A DNA stretch of 64,000 bases, taken from Pirellulales bacterium. Lineage in GTDB: Bacteria > Planctomycetota > Planctomycetia > Pirellulales > UBA1268. The stretch is from NCBI GenBank assembly GCA_018401745.1, contig JAGYJY010000007.1:186001-250000 (forward strand), given 5' to 3'. Positions within the stretch are counted from its first letter, which is position 1. Every line of letters starts with the position of its first letter. Shown in pieces: positions 37,769 through 47,566 of the stretch. The position numbers and the translations under genes were made by a program. The notes under the pieces were generated by a model. The model was not told the origin of the DNA, made no database searches, and was given only the letters and a program-made list of their open reading frames with translations.

Positions 37769-39584
37769 TCAGGTCCGACGAAACTGACGGTCGAGTTCTC
37801 GACTGGTGAGTGTGAGCGTGGTCGGCCGGCCGTGCGGGCAGTGTGATGATGCTGCCAGGTGGCGGTCGCGGACCAGCGTATCAACCTCCGCCTGCGAGAG
37901 CCTGTTTCCGGCCTTGATCGCCGCACGGCAGGCAAGCGAGTGGAGCACTTCCTCGACGATCGTCTCCGTCGACGGCGATGCCGCCGCCTCAAGCCGGCCG
38001 AGAATCTCTTCCACAATCACGGCAGCAGGCGTGTCAGCTGCCAACGCGGGTTTTGAAGAGACGAGCACCGTGCTGCCGGAAAACGACTCAACCGTCACGC
38101 CGGCTGTCGCCAGAGCTGCGGCGTGTTCAAGCAGCAGGGCCGCCTCAGCCGACGACAGCTCGACAGGCTCAGGAACCAGCATCCCTTGGATCTCGAGGCC
38201 GTCGCTGGCCACCTGGGTGCGGAGTTTTTCAAAGAGCAGCCGCTCGTGCAGGGCGTGCTGGTCGATCACTTCGATCCCATCGGCCGTCTGCACGACGAGA
38301 TACCGATCGTGCATCTGCACGGCATACTCTCGCGGGGGCGACTGCGACGGCACCACATCGTGCGACGCGGCTGTCCTGGAGGCAATGGGCGATGCCGGCT
38401 GGATGCTTGCAGGAACTGCCTGGGCAACGGGCGGCGCCGCCTCGGGAGGTGAGAACGCCCGCTGCGAAAGGGTGGCCTGCCCGAGTCCAGCAGATCGCTC
38501 AGGGCCACCGAAAGGCCGAAAGGTGGGCAGCGAGGCCGGCCCAGCCGACGGGCCACCGCCAGGCAACGACGGCGGCTTGAGTGCGGTCGAGAGATCGGCA
38601 TCGAGCAGAGCCGTGCGGGCCGCGGAAAGCAGCAGCCGGTAGAGCCTCGAAGGCTCGCGAAACCGCACTTCGCTCTTGGCTGGATGCACATTCACGTCGA
38701 CCTGATCTGCCGGCAGGTCGATGCGGAGAAAGACCATCGGGTGGCGGCCGGTGAGCATCGTGCCGCGGTAGGCCTCCTGGATCGCGTGGGCGAGAGAACG
38801 ATCGCGAATCGGCCGCCCCCGCACGAGCAGATGCTGCAGCCGCGGGCTTGCCATGTCGGCCTCGGGCCTGCCGATGAATCCCGCTACCCGCAGGTCGCCA
38901 TCCTCTGCTTCCACGGCGATCAACCGCTGGCCAACCGAGCGGCCGAAGATTGCCTCGATCCGGTCGGCCCAGGCATCGACCGCCGGCAGGTCGTGAGCCC
39001 GACGGCTGCCGTGCATCAGGGAAAACGCCACCCGGGGATGGGCGAGGGCCGCGCGGGTAAACACATCCGCTGCGTGCGACCACTCGGTGGAAGCCGTTCG
39101 CAGAAACGACCGCCGCGCGGGCACCTTGGCAAAGAGCTGATGCACTTCGATGGTGGTGCCTGTCGCGGAGCCCTCCGGCCGCACCTCGCCCAGCACACCG
39201 GCATCGACCTCGAGCAGACTGCCCGCCGCATCCTCAGGCTGCCGCGATCGGATCACCAGCCGCGCCACCTCGCCAATCGAGGCCAGGGCCTCGCCCCGAA
39301 AGCCAAAGGTAGTTGATGCGATCGAGGTCGTCGGCCGTCTGCAGCTTGCTGGTGGCATGGGCAGCGACGGCAAGCGGAAGCTCATCCGCGGCGATGCCGC
39401 CGCCGTTGTCGACCACCCGCACGAGCGCCGTGCCGCCTTGCTCAAGGGTCACGTCGATCCGGGTCGCCCCAGCATCGAGGGCATTGTCGAGCAGTTCGCG
39501 AAGCACGCTTGCAGGTCGCTCCACCACCTCGCCTGCGGCGATGCGATTGACGACCGACTGAGAAAGACGATGGATGCGGCCCAT
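37769..39584 (-). CDS. mutL: DNA mismatch repair protein MutL (endonuclease type), frameshifted
   Basis: Starts at ATG 39584 ([24 protein letters not shown]). GHKL ATPase motifs [10 protein letters not shown] and DNGGGI are in one frame; [26 protein letters not shown] and the C-terminal domain are in another. The break is at 39313-39314, where one surplus T (minus-strand A) splits DDLDRI from TTFGFRGEA; removing it gives 604 aa. The C-terminus contains the nuclease signature [12 protein letters not shown], plus [13 protein letters not shown] and CPHGRPT, so this is a nicking MutL as in bacteria without MutH. No mutS is in view. Confidence 0.93.
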
Positions 39585-39631
39585 GGGTTGCTCGTCGCGT
39601 GCGCCCGTGTTGGATGTCGACGACAACCAAG

Positions 39632-41065
39632 TCAGGTCAGCTGAAACTCCTTGATCTTGCGATAGAGCGTCCGCTCACCGATGCCGAGCATGTCGGCGGC
39701 CTGCTCACGATTCCCACCGGTGAGCTTGAGCGTTTCGCCGATGAAAATCCGCTCAATCTCCTCGAGCGACTTTCCGACCAGCGTGGCAAGCCCCGCATGC
39801 ATGTCGACCAAATCGGGGGCCTTCTCAGCAGCGGCAGCCTCGGGCTCAAGCTCCAGCGGGAGGTCGTCGATATCGAGCGTGCCATCGATGTCGACCACCA
39901 CCATGCTCTCGATCACGTTGCGGAGCTGCCTGACATTGCCCGGCCAGCCAAACGAGACGAGCCGCATGCGAGCTGCCGGCGAAACCCCGCGAATCTTCTT
40001 GTTGTGCCGCTTGGCAAACTGCTTGAGGAAATGCTCGATCAACAGCGGGATGTCGGCAGCCCGCTCCTTGAGCGTGGGGATGGCGATCGTGATCACCTTC
40101 AGCCGGTGGTAGAGATCGCTGCGAAAGCTGCCGGCAGCAATCGCCTCCTCGAGGTTGCGGTTGGTGGCCGAGAGGATGCGGACATTCACCTTCACCGGCG
40201 TGTTGCTTCCCACACGGGTGATTTCCGACGATTCCAGCACCCGCAGCAGTTTGATCTGCGTGGCCATCGGCATGTCGCCCACCTCGTCGAGGAAGAGTGT
40301 GCCGCCATTGGCATATTCAAACTTCCCAACCCGGTCGCTCGACGCGTCGGTAAACGCACCTCTGATGTGGCCAAATAGCTCGCTCTCAAGAATATTTTCC
40401 GAGAGGGCCGCACAGTTGAGGGCCACAAACGGCTTCGGCTTGCGGGGGCTGTTTTGGTGAATCGCCTGGGCGACAAGCTCTTTGCCCGTGCCCGTCTCTC
40501 CCTGGATCAAGACGGTCGCATCCGTGGGAGCGATTCGCTTGAGGCGATCCACCAACCCAAGCATCAGTGGGCTGCTGCCGATCACCCCCTCAAACCCAAA
40601 CTTCTCATCAAGCCGGCGATTGAGTTCCAGGTTTTCCCGCTTGAGGAGCACGCCTTCAGCCGCCTTCTCAACAGCACTTCGCAGCTGCGCTAAGTCGAGC
40701 GGCTTTTGCAGGTAGGAGTAGGCCCCCTGCTGCATCGCAGCCACCGCGGAGGGAATCGTGCCGTGGCCCGTGACCACGATCACCTGCGTTTCCGTGGATG
40801 CCTGTTTGGCCGCTGCGAGGATGTCGAGCCCGCCGATGTCGTTCATCATCAGGTCGGTCACCACGACATCGAAGACCTCGTTGACGATCCTGTCGGCACC
40901 CTCCCTGCCACCGCCAGCGACCACGCAACGGTAGCCGAGCCTCTCCAGCACCTCTGCCATTGTGCGGGCGTGCGCGAGGTCGTTGTCGACCACCAAGACG
41001 CTCACAAGCGGCGGCGATGGCTCCGCGGCTGAATCATCCACTGGTTCGTTTTTTGCTGCTGACAT
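39632..41065 (-). CDS. Sigma-54-dependent response regulator (NtrC family)
   Basis: A 477-aa activator. Receiver domain (about 20-135) with D71 in VVTDLMM and the acidic cluster DND; AAA+ domain (about 160-400) with Walker A GETGTGKE (189-196), Walker [12 protein letters not shown] (254-264) and an arginine-finger region; a Fis-type helix-turn-helix C-terminus ([20 protein letters not shown]). The sigma-54 contact loop reads GAFTDA (236-241) rather than GAFTGA. It lies 75 bases downstream of a soluble histidine kinase, its likely partner. Targets are unknown. Confidence 0.93.
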   Translation of the reverse strand: MSAAKNEPVDDSAAEPSPPLVSVLVVDNDLAHARTMAEVLERLGYRCVVAGGGREGADRIVNEVFDVVVTDLMMNDIGGLDILAAAKQASTETQVIVVTGHGTIPSAVAAMQQGAYSYLQKPLDLAQLRSAVEKAAEGVLLKRENLELNRRLDEKFGFEGVIGSSPLMLGLVDRLKRIAPTDATVLIQGETGTGKELVAQAIHQNSPRKPKPFVALNCAALSENILESELFGHIRGAFTDASSDRVGKFEYANGGTLFLDEVGDMPMATQIKLLRVLESSEITRVGSNTPVKVNVRILSATNRNLEEAIAAGSFRSDLYHRLKVITIAIPTLKERAADIPLLIEHFLKQFAKRHNKKIRGVSPAARMRLVSFGWPGNVRQLRNVIESMVVVDIDGTLDIDDLPLELEPEAAAAEKAPDLVDMHAGLATLVGKSLEEIERIFIGETLKLTGGNREQAADMLGIGERTLYRKIKEFQLT

Positions 41066-41140
41066 GGACCTGTTGTACGGAGATGGTCGAGGTGCCGTCC
41101 AGGTGCCGCCGAGCAGGCTGTTGGCCTGCCCCGTGCCGAG

Positions 41141-41899
41141 TCAGGCCAGCTCGCCCTGCTCCTGCGTTGCCAGCCGGGGCGGGGCAGGGAGCCAGATAGC
41201 GACCTTCGTGCCGCGGCCAGGAGCGCTCTCCACGTCGATACTCCCACCATGCGACTCGATGATTTTACGAGCGGTTGGGAGCCCCAGCCCAGACCCACCC
41301 TGCTTGGTGGAATAGAAGGCCCGAAACGCCTTGGCGAGGGTTTCCGCTTCCATACCCGGGCCAGTGTCGATCAGCTCCAGCAACACACCGAGCCCGGCTG
41401 CTCGCGTGCGCACCACCAGTTGCCCTCCGCCTTTCATTGCCTGCACAGCATTGATCAGGAGGTTGAGAACCGCGGAGCGAAACGTCTCCCGATCAAACCG
41501 CACCTTGGGCAGGGCAGGGTCGAGGTAGCGGACCACCTCAACGCCTGCCTCCGCTGCACGGGCCGCAAAGAAATCGAGCGCCTGCCCGATCTCTTCATTC
41601 AGGTTGCCGGGCTCCAGCGTGAGCGTCTCCTGCCGAGCAAAGTCGAGGAAGTCCCCCAGGAGCCGCTGCAGACGGTCACACTCCTGGCGGACCAACTCGA
41701 TTTTTGCCTTGGCACGGCGATCCCGCTGCCGATGAGGACCTGTGGAGCTGTCGTCCGAGAAGTCCTCGGCGAGCAGTTCCATGTTGAGCTGAATCGTGGA
41801 GAGCGGGTTGCGGATCTCGTGGGCCAACCCTCCCACCAGAGCAGAAAGCTCTGAGTAGACATCGGCTACCGATCGACCCGCATCATCACCCGCTGCCAT
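41141..41899 (-). CDS. Soluble NtrB-like histidine kinase
   Basis: A 252-aa kinase without an obvious sensor or membrane domain. Phosphoacceptor H27 in GGLAHEIRNPLS, then the dimerisation helix and an HATPase domain with N box (NLLINAVQAMK), DTGPGM and GGSGLGLPTARKI. It probably phosphorylates the adjacent sigma-54 regulator. The lack of a sensor suggests control by a partner protein. It starts three bases after the pnp stop, so it is in the pnp transcript or depends on it. Confidence 0.92.
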   Translation of the reverse strand: MAAGDDAGRSVADVYSELSALVGGLAHEIRNPLSTIQLNMELLAEDFSDDSSTGPHRQRDRRAKAKIELVRQECDRLQRLLGDFLDFARQETLTLEPGNLNEEIGQALDFFAARAAEAGVEVVRYLDPALPKVRFDRETFRSAVLNLLINAVQAMKGGGQLVVRTRAAGLGVLLELIDTGPGMEAETLAKAFRAFYSTKQGGSGLGLPTARKIIESHGGSIDVESAPGRGTKVAIWLPAPPRLATQEQGELA

Positions 41900-41902
41900 C
41901 GA

Positions 41903-44050
41903 TCACTCGTCGGTGGATTCCGCTTCGACCGCATCCTTCGCTTCACCATTCTCTTCGGCAAGCTCACGCATGGCTGCCCGGCGGCTCAGCTTGACGCGAT
42001 CCTGATCGTCAACGGCGATCACCTTGACCCGCATCACATCGCCAACCTGACAGACGTCATTCACACTGCCGACATACTCATCAGAGAGTTCGCTGATGTG
42101 GCAGAGGCCATCCTTGCCTGGCACCAACTCAACGAACGCGCCAAAGTCCTTGACGCTCGTCACGCGGCCCTCGTAGATCCGTCCGATCTGGATCGACGCG
42201 GTGAGTGCCTCGACCTTGGCTAATGCCGCCAATGCGCTCTCGCCGTCGTGGGCTGCCACCGTCACGGTGCCGTCGTCCTGGACCTCGATATTCGCGCCGG
42301 TGCTCTCCTGGATCGCGCGGATCGTCTTGCCACCCGGGCCGATCAAAAGACCGATCTTCTCCGGGTTGATCTGCGTTCGCAGGAGCCGTGGAGCGTGGCC
42401 TGAGATCTCGGCCCGCGGACGGCGGATCGCCGTGATCATGTTGCGGAGAATCTCCATGCGAGCCTCGCGAGACTGCCCCAGCGTGGCCTTGATGATCTCC
42501 CGGGAAATGCCGGCGATCTTCAGGTCGAGCTGGATGCCCGTGATGCCCGCCTGCGAGCCAGCGATCTTGAAGTCCATGTCGCCGTAGTGGTCTTCGTCGC
42601 CGATGATGTCCGTCAGCAGCGTCCAGCGATCGTCGGCTTCCTTGACGAGGCCCACCGAGATGCCAGCGACCGGGTTGGTGATCGGCACGCCCGCGGCCAT
42701 CAGGCCGAGCGTGGCACCACACACCGACGCCATCGAGCTCGAACCATTCGACTCGAGGATGTCGGAGATCACGCGGATCGTGTAAGGAAAGACGTCTGGA
42801 TCGGGCAAAACCGGCTTCACGCTTCGCTCGGCCAAGGCCCCGTGGCCAATCTCACGACGGCCGGGCCCGCGGATGGGACGCACTTCGCCGACGGAGAACG
42901 ACGGGAAGTAGTAGTCGAGCATGAACTTCTTCGAGTATTCGTCGAAGAGGCCATCGACCCGCTGTTCGTCCTTGCCCGTGCCGAGCGTGATGGTGATGAG
43001 CGCCTGCGTCTCTCCACGCTGGAAGAGAGCAGAACCGTGCACGCGGGGCAGGAGATCCACCTCGCAGCTGATGGGCCGCAGCGACGTGGAGTCGCGTCCG
43101 TCGGGCCGACGCCCCTCAAGGATCAGCTCACGGACGGCCTTCTCCTCAAGGTCGTGCCAGACGTGCGAGAAGTGCGACTCGCAGACGGCGCCTTCCGCCT
43201 CGGGATCGGGGATCAACTCGGCCTTGGCCTGCTGCTTGAGCTTCTTGCTAGCCTCATTTCGCTCCAGCTTGCCCTCGATCGCCTTGATCTGCTTCATTTC
43301 GGCGAGATACGCGGCGTAGATCCGCTCCTGAAGCGGCTTGAAATCCGGAATGTCGTATTCCTTCTTTGCCTTGCCGCCCTTCTCCATCAGCTCCTTTTGC
43401 ATCAGGCAGAGCTCGCGGATGATTCGCTGACACTCGTCGATCGCCTCGAGCATGCGATCCTCAGGCATCTCGCGGGCAAAGCCCTCGATCATCAAGACGG
43501 TGTCTTCACTGCCAGACACGATCAGATCGAGATCGCTTTCCTCGAGTTGATCCTGCGTCGGGAAGGGCACAAACACGCCGTCGACCTGGGCCAACCGAAC
43601 GCTTCCAATGGGGCCGTGGAAGGGGAGTTCGGAAACGCAGAGGGCAGCCGATGCACCGTTCATGGCGAGCACGTCGCCATCGGTCTGACGGTCGCTGGCA
43701 AGCACCGATGCCTGCACCTGCACCTCATCATTGAAGCCGACGGGAAAGAGCGGTCGGATCGGACGGTCAATCAGTCGGCTGGTGAGCGTCTCCTTCATCG
43801 TGGGGCGGCCTTCCCGCTTGAGGAAGCCACCCGGAAACTTGCCAGCAGCCGCGGCTCGTTCGCGGTAGTCGCACGTCAGCGGAAAGAAGTCGATGCCCGG
43901 CCGCGGGGCTCCCGTGGCAGCCGCCACCAGCACCACCGTCTCGCCATACTGGACAAGCACGCTGCCAGCAGCCTGCTTCGCCAGCAGCCCCGTCTCCATG
44001 CTCAACACGCAATCGCCAATCGTCCGCTCAACTCGCACTTTCACTGCCAT
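41903..44050 (-). CDS. pnp: Polyribonucleotide nucleotidyltransferase (PNPase)
   Basis: A 715-aa 3'-5' phosphorolytic exoribonuclease. Two RNase PH-like domains (first with GKFPGGFLKREGRPTMKETL; second with FQRGETQALITITLGT and the catalytic region DMDFKIAGSQAGITGIQLD), a KH domain (KIGLLIGPGGKTIRAIQ) and a C-terminal S1 domain (GRVTSVKDFGAFVELVPGKDGLCHISEL). Normal length. A 526-base leader region separates it from rpsO, with conflicting hairpins that may mediate autoregulation. Downstream it runs into the histidine kinase gene. Confidence 0.97.
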   Translation of the reverse strand: MAVKVRVERTIGDCVLSMETGLLAKQAAGSVLVQYGETVVLVAAATGAPRPGIDFFPLTCDYRERAAAAGKFPGGFLKREGRPTMKETLTSRLIDRPIRPLFPVGFNDEVQVQASVLASDRQTDGDVLAMNGASAALCVSELPFHGPIGSVRLAQVDGVFVPFPTQDQLEESDLDLIVSGSEDTVLMIEGFAREMPEDRMLEAIDECQRIIRELCLMQKELMEKGGKAKKEYDIPDFKPLQERIYAAYLAEMKQIKAIEGKLERNEASKKLKQQAKAELIPDPEAEGAVCESHFSHVWHDLEEKAVRELILEGRRPDGRDSTSLRPISCEVDLLPRVHGSALFQRGETQALITITLGTGKDEQRVDGLFDEYSKKFMLDYYFPSFSVGEVRPIRGPGRREIGHGALAERSVKPVLPDPDVFPYTIRVISDILESNGSSSMASVCGATLGLMAAGVPITNPVAGISVGLVKEADDRWTLLTDIIGDEDHYGDMDFKIAGSQAGITGIQLDLKIAGISREIIKATLGQSREARMEILRNMITAIRRPRAEISGHAPRLLRTQINPEKIGLLIGPGGKTIRAIQESTGANIEVQDDGTVTVAAHDGESALAALAKVEALTASIQIGRIYEGRVTSVKDFGAFVELVPGKDGLCHISELSDEYVGSVNDVCQVGDVMRVKVIAVDDQDRVKLSRRAAMRELAEENGEAKDAVEAESTDE

Positions 44051-44576
44051 ACCGTTCCTTCCAAATGTTTACGTCTGCTCCACCCGGTCTCACGGCGCCA
44101 TTCGTCTTCAAAAATCGTCTTCGAAGACAGTCAGGCCGAGACCGACAGAAGCACGTTGGGGCGGCGGTGCTGTCGGACCCATTCCGACAGAAGCCAAATC
44201 CCCCCGATTTCAATCCTCAACCAAACCCATGATTTGTGATGGCTGCTGGAGCCACGCGGCCGCAGCAGCCGTTTCTCTTGGAGCACCGATTCACAGCAGC
44301 CCTCTGGCCACTTCACCAGCACTGCCTTCACCAGCACTGTCGTGCGAACCAGATGGTCCGCATGTTTTGAATCTCCCCCTCAACAGTCTCTCGAGTCTCT
44401 CGCTCAACAAAGCATTCGTGCAAGAAGTCGCGAAGAACCTGCATCGAATCGATGCAAGCGGCGACAGTCGGCAGCGGCCCCCAAACGGGAGCAACTCTCC
44501 CCCGATCCTCCCACAAATAGCGGCGAGCCACAGGCAGCGGCAATGCCACGACGGATGCAGGAGGCCTCAGCCAACA
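44051..44576. other. 526-base rpsO-pnp intergenic region with possible pnp leader switch
   Basis: The part near pnp has 11-bp direct repeats CCGACAGAAGC (44143-44153 and 44185-44195) around CTGTCGG (44171-44177), which can pair with either copy. Closer to pnp a short palindrome GTCTTCGAAGAC (44119-44130) precedes a T-rich run on the minus strand. I see no structure in 44200-44576 and no gene. Confidence 0.5.
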
Positions 44577-44846
44577 TCACTTGCGGATGTTGAGCCGCTG
44601 GATGATCTCAAGATAGCGATTCGGTGCGACCCGCTTGAGGTAGTCGAGCAGTCGACGACGACGGCTGACCATCATCAGCAAGCCGCGACGGCTCGCATGA
44701 TCCTTTGCGTGCTTCTTGAAGTGTTGTGTGAGTTGCGTGATGCGGTCGGAGAGCAACGCGATCTGCACTTCGGCCGAACCGGTGTCGGCCTCGCCCCGCT
44801 TAAACTCACCGATCAGATCCGACTTCCGTTCTTTCGTCAGTGACAT
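44577..44846 (-). CDS. rpsO: 30S ribosomal protein S15 (uS15)
   Basis: An 89-aa protein of standard length with the uS15 signature: [50 protein letters not shown]. It binds 16S rRNA and initiates platform assembly. The gene precedes pnp in the common rpsO-pnp order, but the spacing here is unusually long. Confidence 0.97.
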   Translation of the reverse strand: MSLTKERKSDLIGEFKRGEADTGSAEVQIALLSDRITQLTQHFKKHAKDHASRRGLLMMVSRRRRLLDYLKRVAPNRYLEIIQRLNIRK

Positions 44847-45001
44847 GTAGGCCCAAACAGTTTCTGCAATGTGTATGCGTGGAATCTTTCAAAGTTGCAC
44901 CGGAGTCTACCGGGAGGCCCAGGGATTGCAACACAAACAGCCTGAGCAACCAGCGTTTTCAGGTGCCATTCCTGCGGAAAACCCGAGGAAAAACCGCTCG
45001 C

Positions 45002-46068
45002 TCAGCCGCTGGCAACCGCCCGGCTCTTGGCGGCGGAGGGCGACCGAGGGATCGTGTGCACCACATCCCAGGCAAGCCCCAGCCGTTCGAGCGTTAAAAT
45101 GGCCCAGTAGGTGACATCGACCTCCCACCAGCGGTGGCCGTGTCGGGCCATCCTCTGATAGGCATGATGGTTGTTGTGCCAGCCCTCGCCGAATGCGAGC
45201 AGGCCCACCCACCACAGGTTGGTGGAGTCGTCGGTTGTCTCGTAGTTGCGGTAGCCCCACATGTGGGTCGCCGAGTTGACGAACCAGGTCACGTGGAAGA
45301 CGTAGACCATCCGCACCGCCATACCCCAAATCAGCCACGAAACACCGAGCGCAGGACCGCCGTAGGCCCAGCCACTCGCCAGCAGGGCCGCGCCCATCAC
45401 GATGTGCCACAGTAAAAAGGTGCTGTGGAGGAAGCGGAGGCCGGCGTCTTTCTGCAGATCGGGGGCCCATCGCTTGATGTGGGCATTCACCTCCTCTTGC
45501 GGGTGCCGGGGAAACAGCCACAGCATGTGGGCCCAGAAACCGCCGTCGCGGGGGAGTGGGGGTCGCCCTCTTGATCGCTAAAAACATGGTGTTTGCGGTG
45601 GTTGGCCACCCAGATCAGCGACGACCCTTCTCCAGAGATGCCGCCAAGGAAGGCAAAAAACCACCGCACAGGCCGGAACGTGCCAAAGCTCCCGTGCGTC
45701 AGCAGGCGGTGGTAGCCGAGACAGACGCCCAGCCCGCCGGTCACCCAGGCGAGCACCACGGCGATCAGGAGCCCGGACCAGGTGAAGCAGAACGGGGCCG
45801 CCAAGGCGGCGATGTGAATCCCGCCGATCCAGCCCAGGACCGGCCAGTCGATGTCCGACCAGCCGCCCCGCATCAGCTCCTTCGCACCATCGCGACGAGG
45901 CTCGGCCGCTCCCTTCGGCACAACCATCGCATCGAGATGGCCACCCGGCCGATCGTCGATGACGGCAACCGCTTCCCTATCGGCGACGAAGCCCTCGGTC
46001 ATCGCGCCGTCGTTGTTTGCCGCGTCTGCCGACCGGGAGGCGGGCTCCAGGATCGTGTTTGGTGTCAT
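45002..46068 (-). CDS. Delta-9-type fatty acid desaturase, frameshifted
   Basis: A membrane di-iron desaturase. The first part (ATG 46068) supplies two membrane segments and the histidine boxes HRLLTH and HRKHH (GYHRLLTHGSFG, NHRKHHVFSDQEGDPHSP); the second part, in another frame, supplies GFWAHMLWLFPRHP, further helices and the third box HNNHH in FGEGWHNNHHAYQR. They join if the G5 run at 45550-45554 (plus strand) had one more G, giving 355 aa and DPHSPRDGGFWAHM. The layout matches acyl-CoA/acyl-lipid delta-9 desaturases. The N-terminal 60 residues are extra and variable. Electron donors are not in view. Confidence 0.88.
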
Positions 46069-46205
46069 GCGATGACCCTCGAAAGGAGACTTCTCTCGCC
46101 GCTGAGCTTCGGTGTGGCCGCGACTTCTCCACTACTGTGCACGATCGCGCCGGATTTGCCATCCGCGGAGCGTCATATCTCCGTCGGGCGAATGTCAAAA
46201 AACCG

Positions 46206-47481
46206 TCAAAAACGTCCGCCGGCCGCTTCAGTGGCAAGAGGCAGGCGAGAAAGCACTTCCAGAGCCCGCGGAGACGCAGGAATCGTTGCCGGCACCATGC
46301 CTGTTGCGGTCGGCGCAAAGAGCCAGGCAAACCGCTCGAAAGGGATCCGTTCGCCGGCGGCTTCCAAGAGCGACTGCCCTGCCGATGCAACGACGGTTGC
46401 CCCCCCCAGGCCGGCAGCCCCAACGATCACACCCGAACGATCGATCTCCACCGCCACGGCAGCCTGGTCAAAGGGAAAGGCCGGCCCGGCGAGCCAGTCA
46501 GCCCCGGGCGACTGGAGCTCCCCCGCAGGCCCGAAGCGACAGCCGAGGACGGTCACCATCCGCTCTAGCAGCCCTCGACCGAGTGAGCCTTCCTCAGCCG
46601 ACAAGAGAAACCTGGCAGCGGTGATGCGACCGTCGACCAGCGACAGGTCCTCGATCCGCAGCACGGCATCACCGCGTGCAACCTGCCCAGCGACGCCCGC
46701 GAGCCCCTCCAGGTCGACCCCGGTCACAACGCCATTGCCACTGCCCCTCCACCGCGGCGAATCGCCCACCGCGTCGCCTCCTGACGCGGTGGCCCTGAGC
46801 CTGCCTCGAATGGTGGCCGCGGAGCCAAATCGCGGCATCCAGCCGCTCGCTGCCGCAACGAGCTCAGCGGGCAGCCCCCGTTCGCAGATCAGATCTGCCT
46901 CAAACTGCAGCCCGTCGGCCGCACGAATCGCACGCAGCCGCAGTTCGTCATCGTCTGCTGGCTCACGACGAATCCTGATCGCCCGACCAGACTCCACCAC
47001 GACAAACTCGATGCGAAAGCCGCCGAGCGGCCGTTCTCCATCGGCATCCCTCCAGGAAAGCTCATCGACACCGATCACGCCACCGCGGGGATAGCGGACA
47101 GGCTCCATGAGCCAGCGGCGTGAGGCTGCTGCAAAACGGGCGACGGCAAAGCGATCGAGCGAGAGCTTCGGCAGCCGCAGCACGGTGCCGTCGGCCCGCT
47201 CCTCGATCTCTGCCACAGCGACGGCGGCAACCGCTTCGCCGGTTTGCATCCTCAAGTACCAGGTCACGCAGCCGCACCACAGACGGCCGCAGACGCTCGA
47301 CACCCTCAACCGTGACACGAAAGCCGACTGACTGCGACCAGGCGGCGAGCAATGGATCCAGAGCCGCCGAGCTGTGGCGATACATTGCCCAGCCCGCGAG
47401 CCCCAGCGTGGGGAGCAGGCAGCCAAGCACGAAGAGTGTTCGCACCAGCCGAATGCGGGCGGCCGATCGCTCGACGAACAT
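46206..47481 (-). CDS. Membrane-anchored protein of unknown function, frameshifted
   Basis: ATG 47481 (GGAG seven bases upstream) begins with a basic segment and one membrane helix (LVRTLFVLGCLLPTLGLAGWAMY), then an extracytoplasmic-looking beta-rich region. The frame breaks near 47243-47245: LRDLVLEDA must join TGEAVAAVAVAEIEE, which one surplus A (minus strand) in GCAAACC would explain; 424 aa when fixed. The long C-terminal part alternates short hydrophobic strands with polar turns and shows no motif I recognise; an AsmA-like or similar envelope role is only a guess. It directly follows aroC (85 bases). Confidence 0.65.
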
Positions 47482-47566
47482 CCCTGTTCTCCGGGCCTCA
47501 CTCGGTCTTTCGGTCGTCTCGGCTTCAGCTCCCTGCCGAGCGGAAGCCTGCCGTTGAGCCTCAAGG

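Noticed and set aside
36250-37809. 519-codon plus-strand frame
   Set aside because: Antisense shadow of the aroDE fusion.
42587-44239. 550-codon plus-strand frame
   Set aside because: Antisense shadow of pnp without protein-like features.
44907-45587. 226-codon minus-strand frame over the desaturase
   Set aside because: Third frame of the desaturase locus; it lacks the histidine boxes found in the other two frames.
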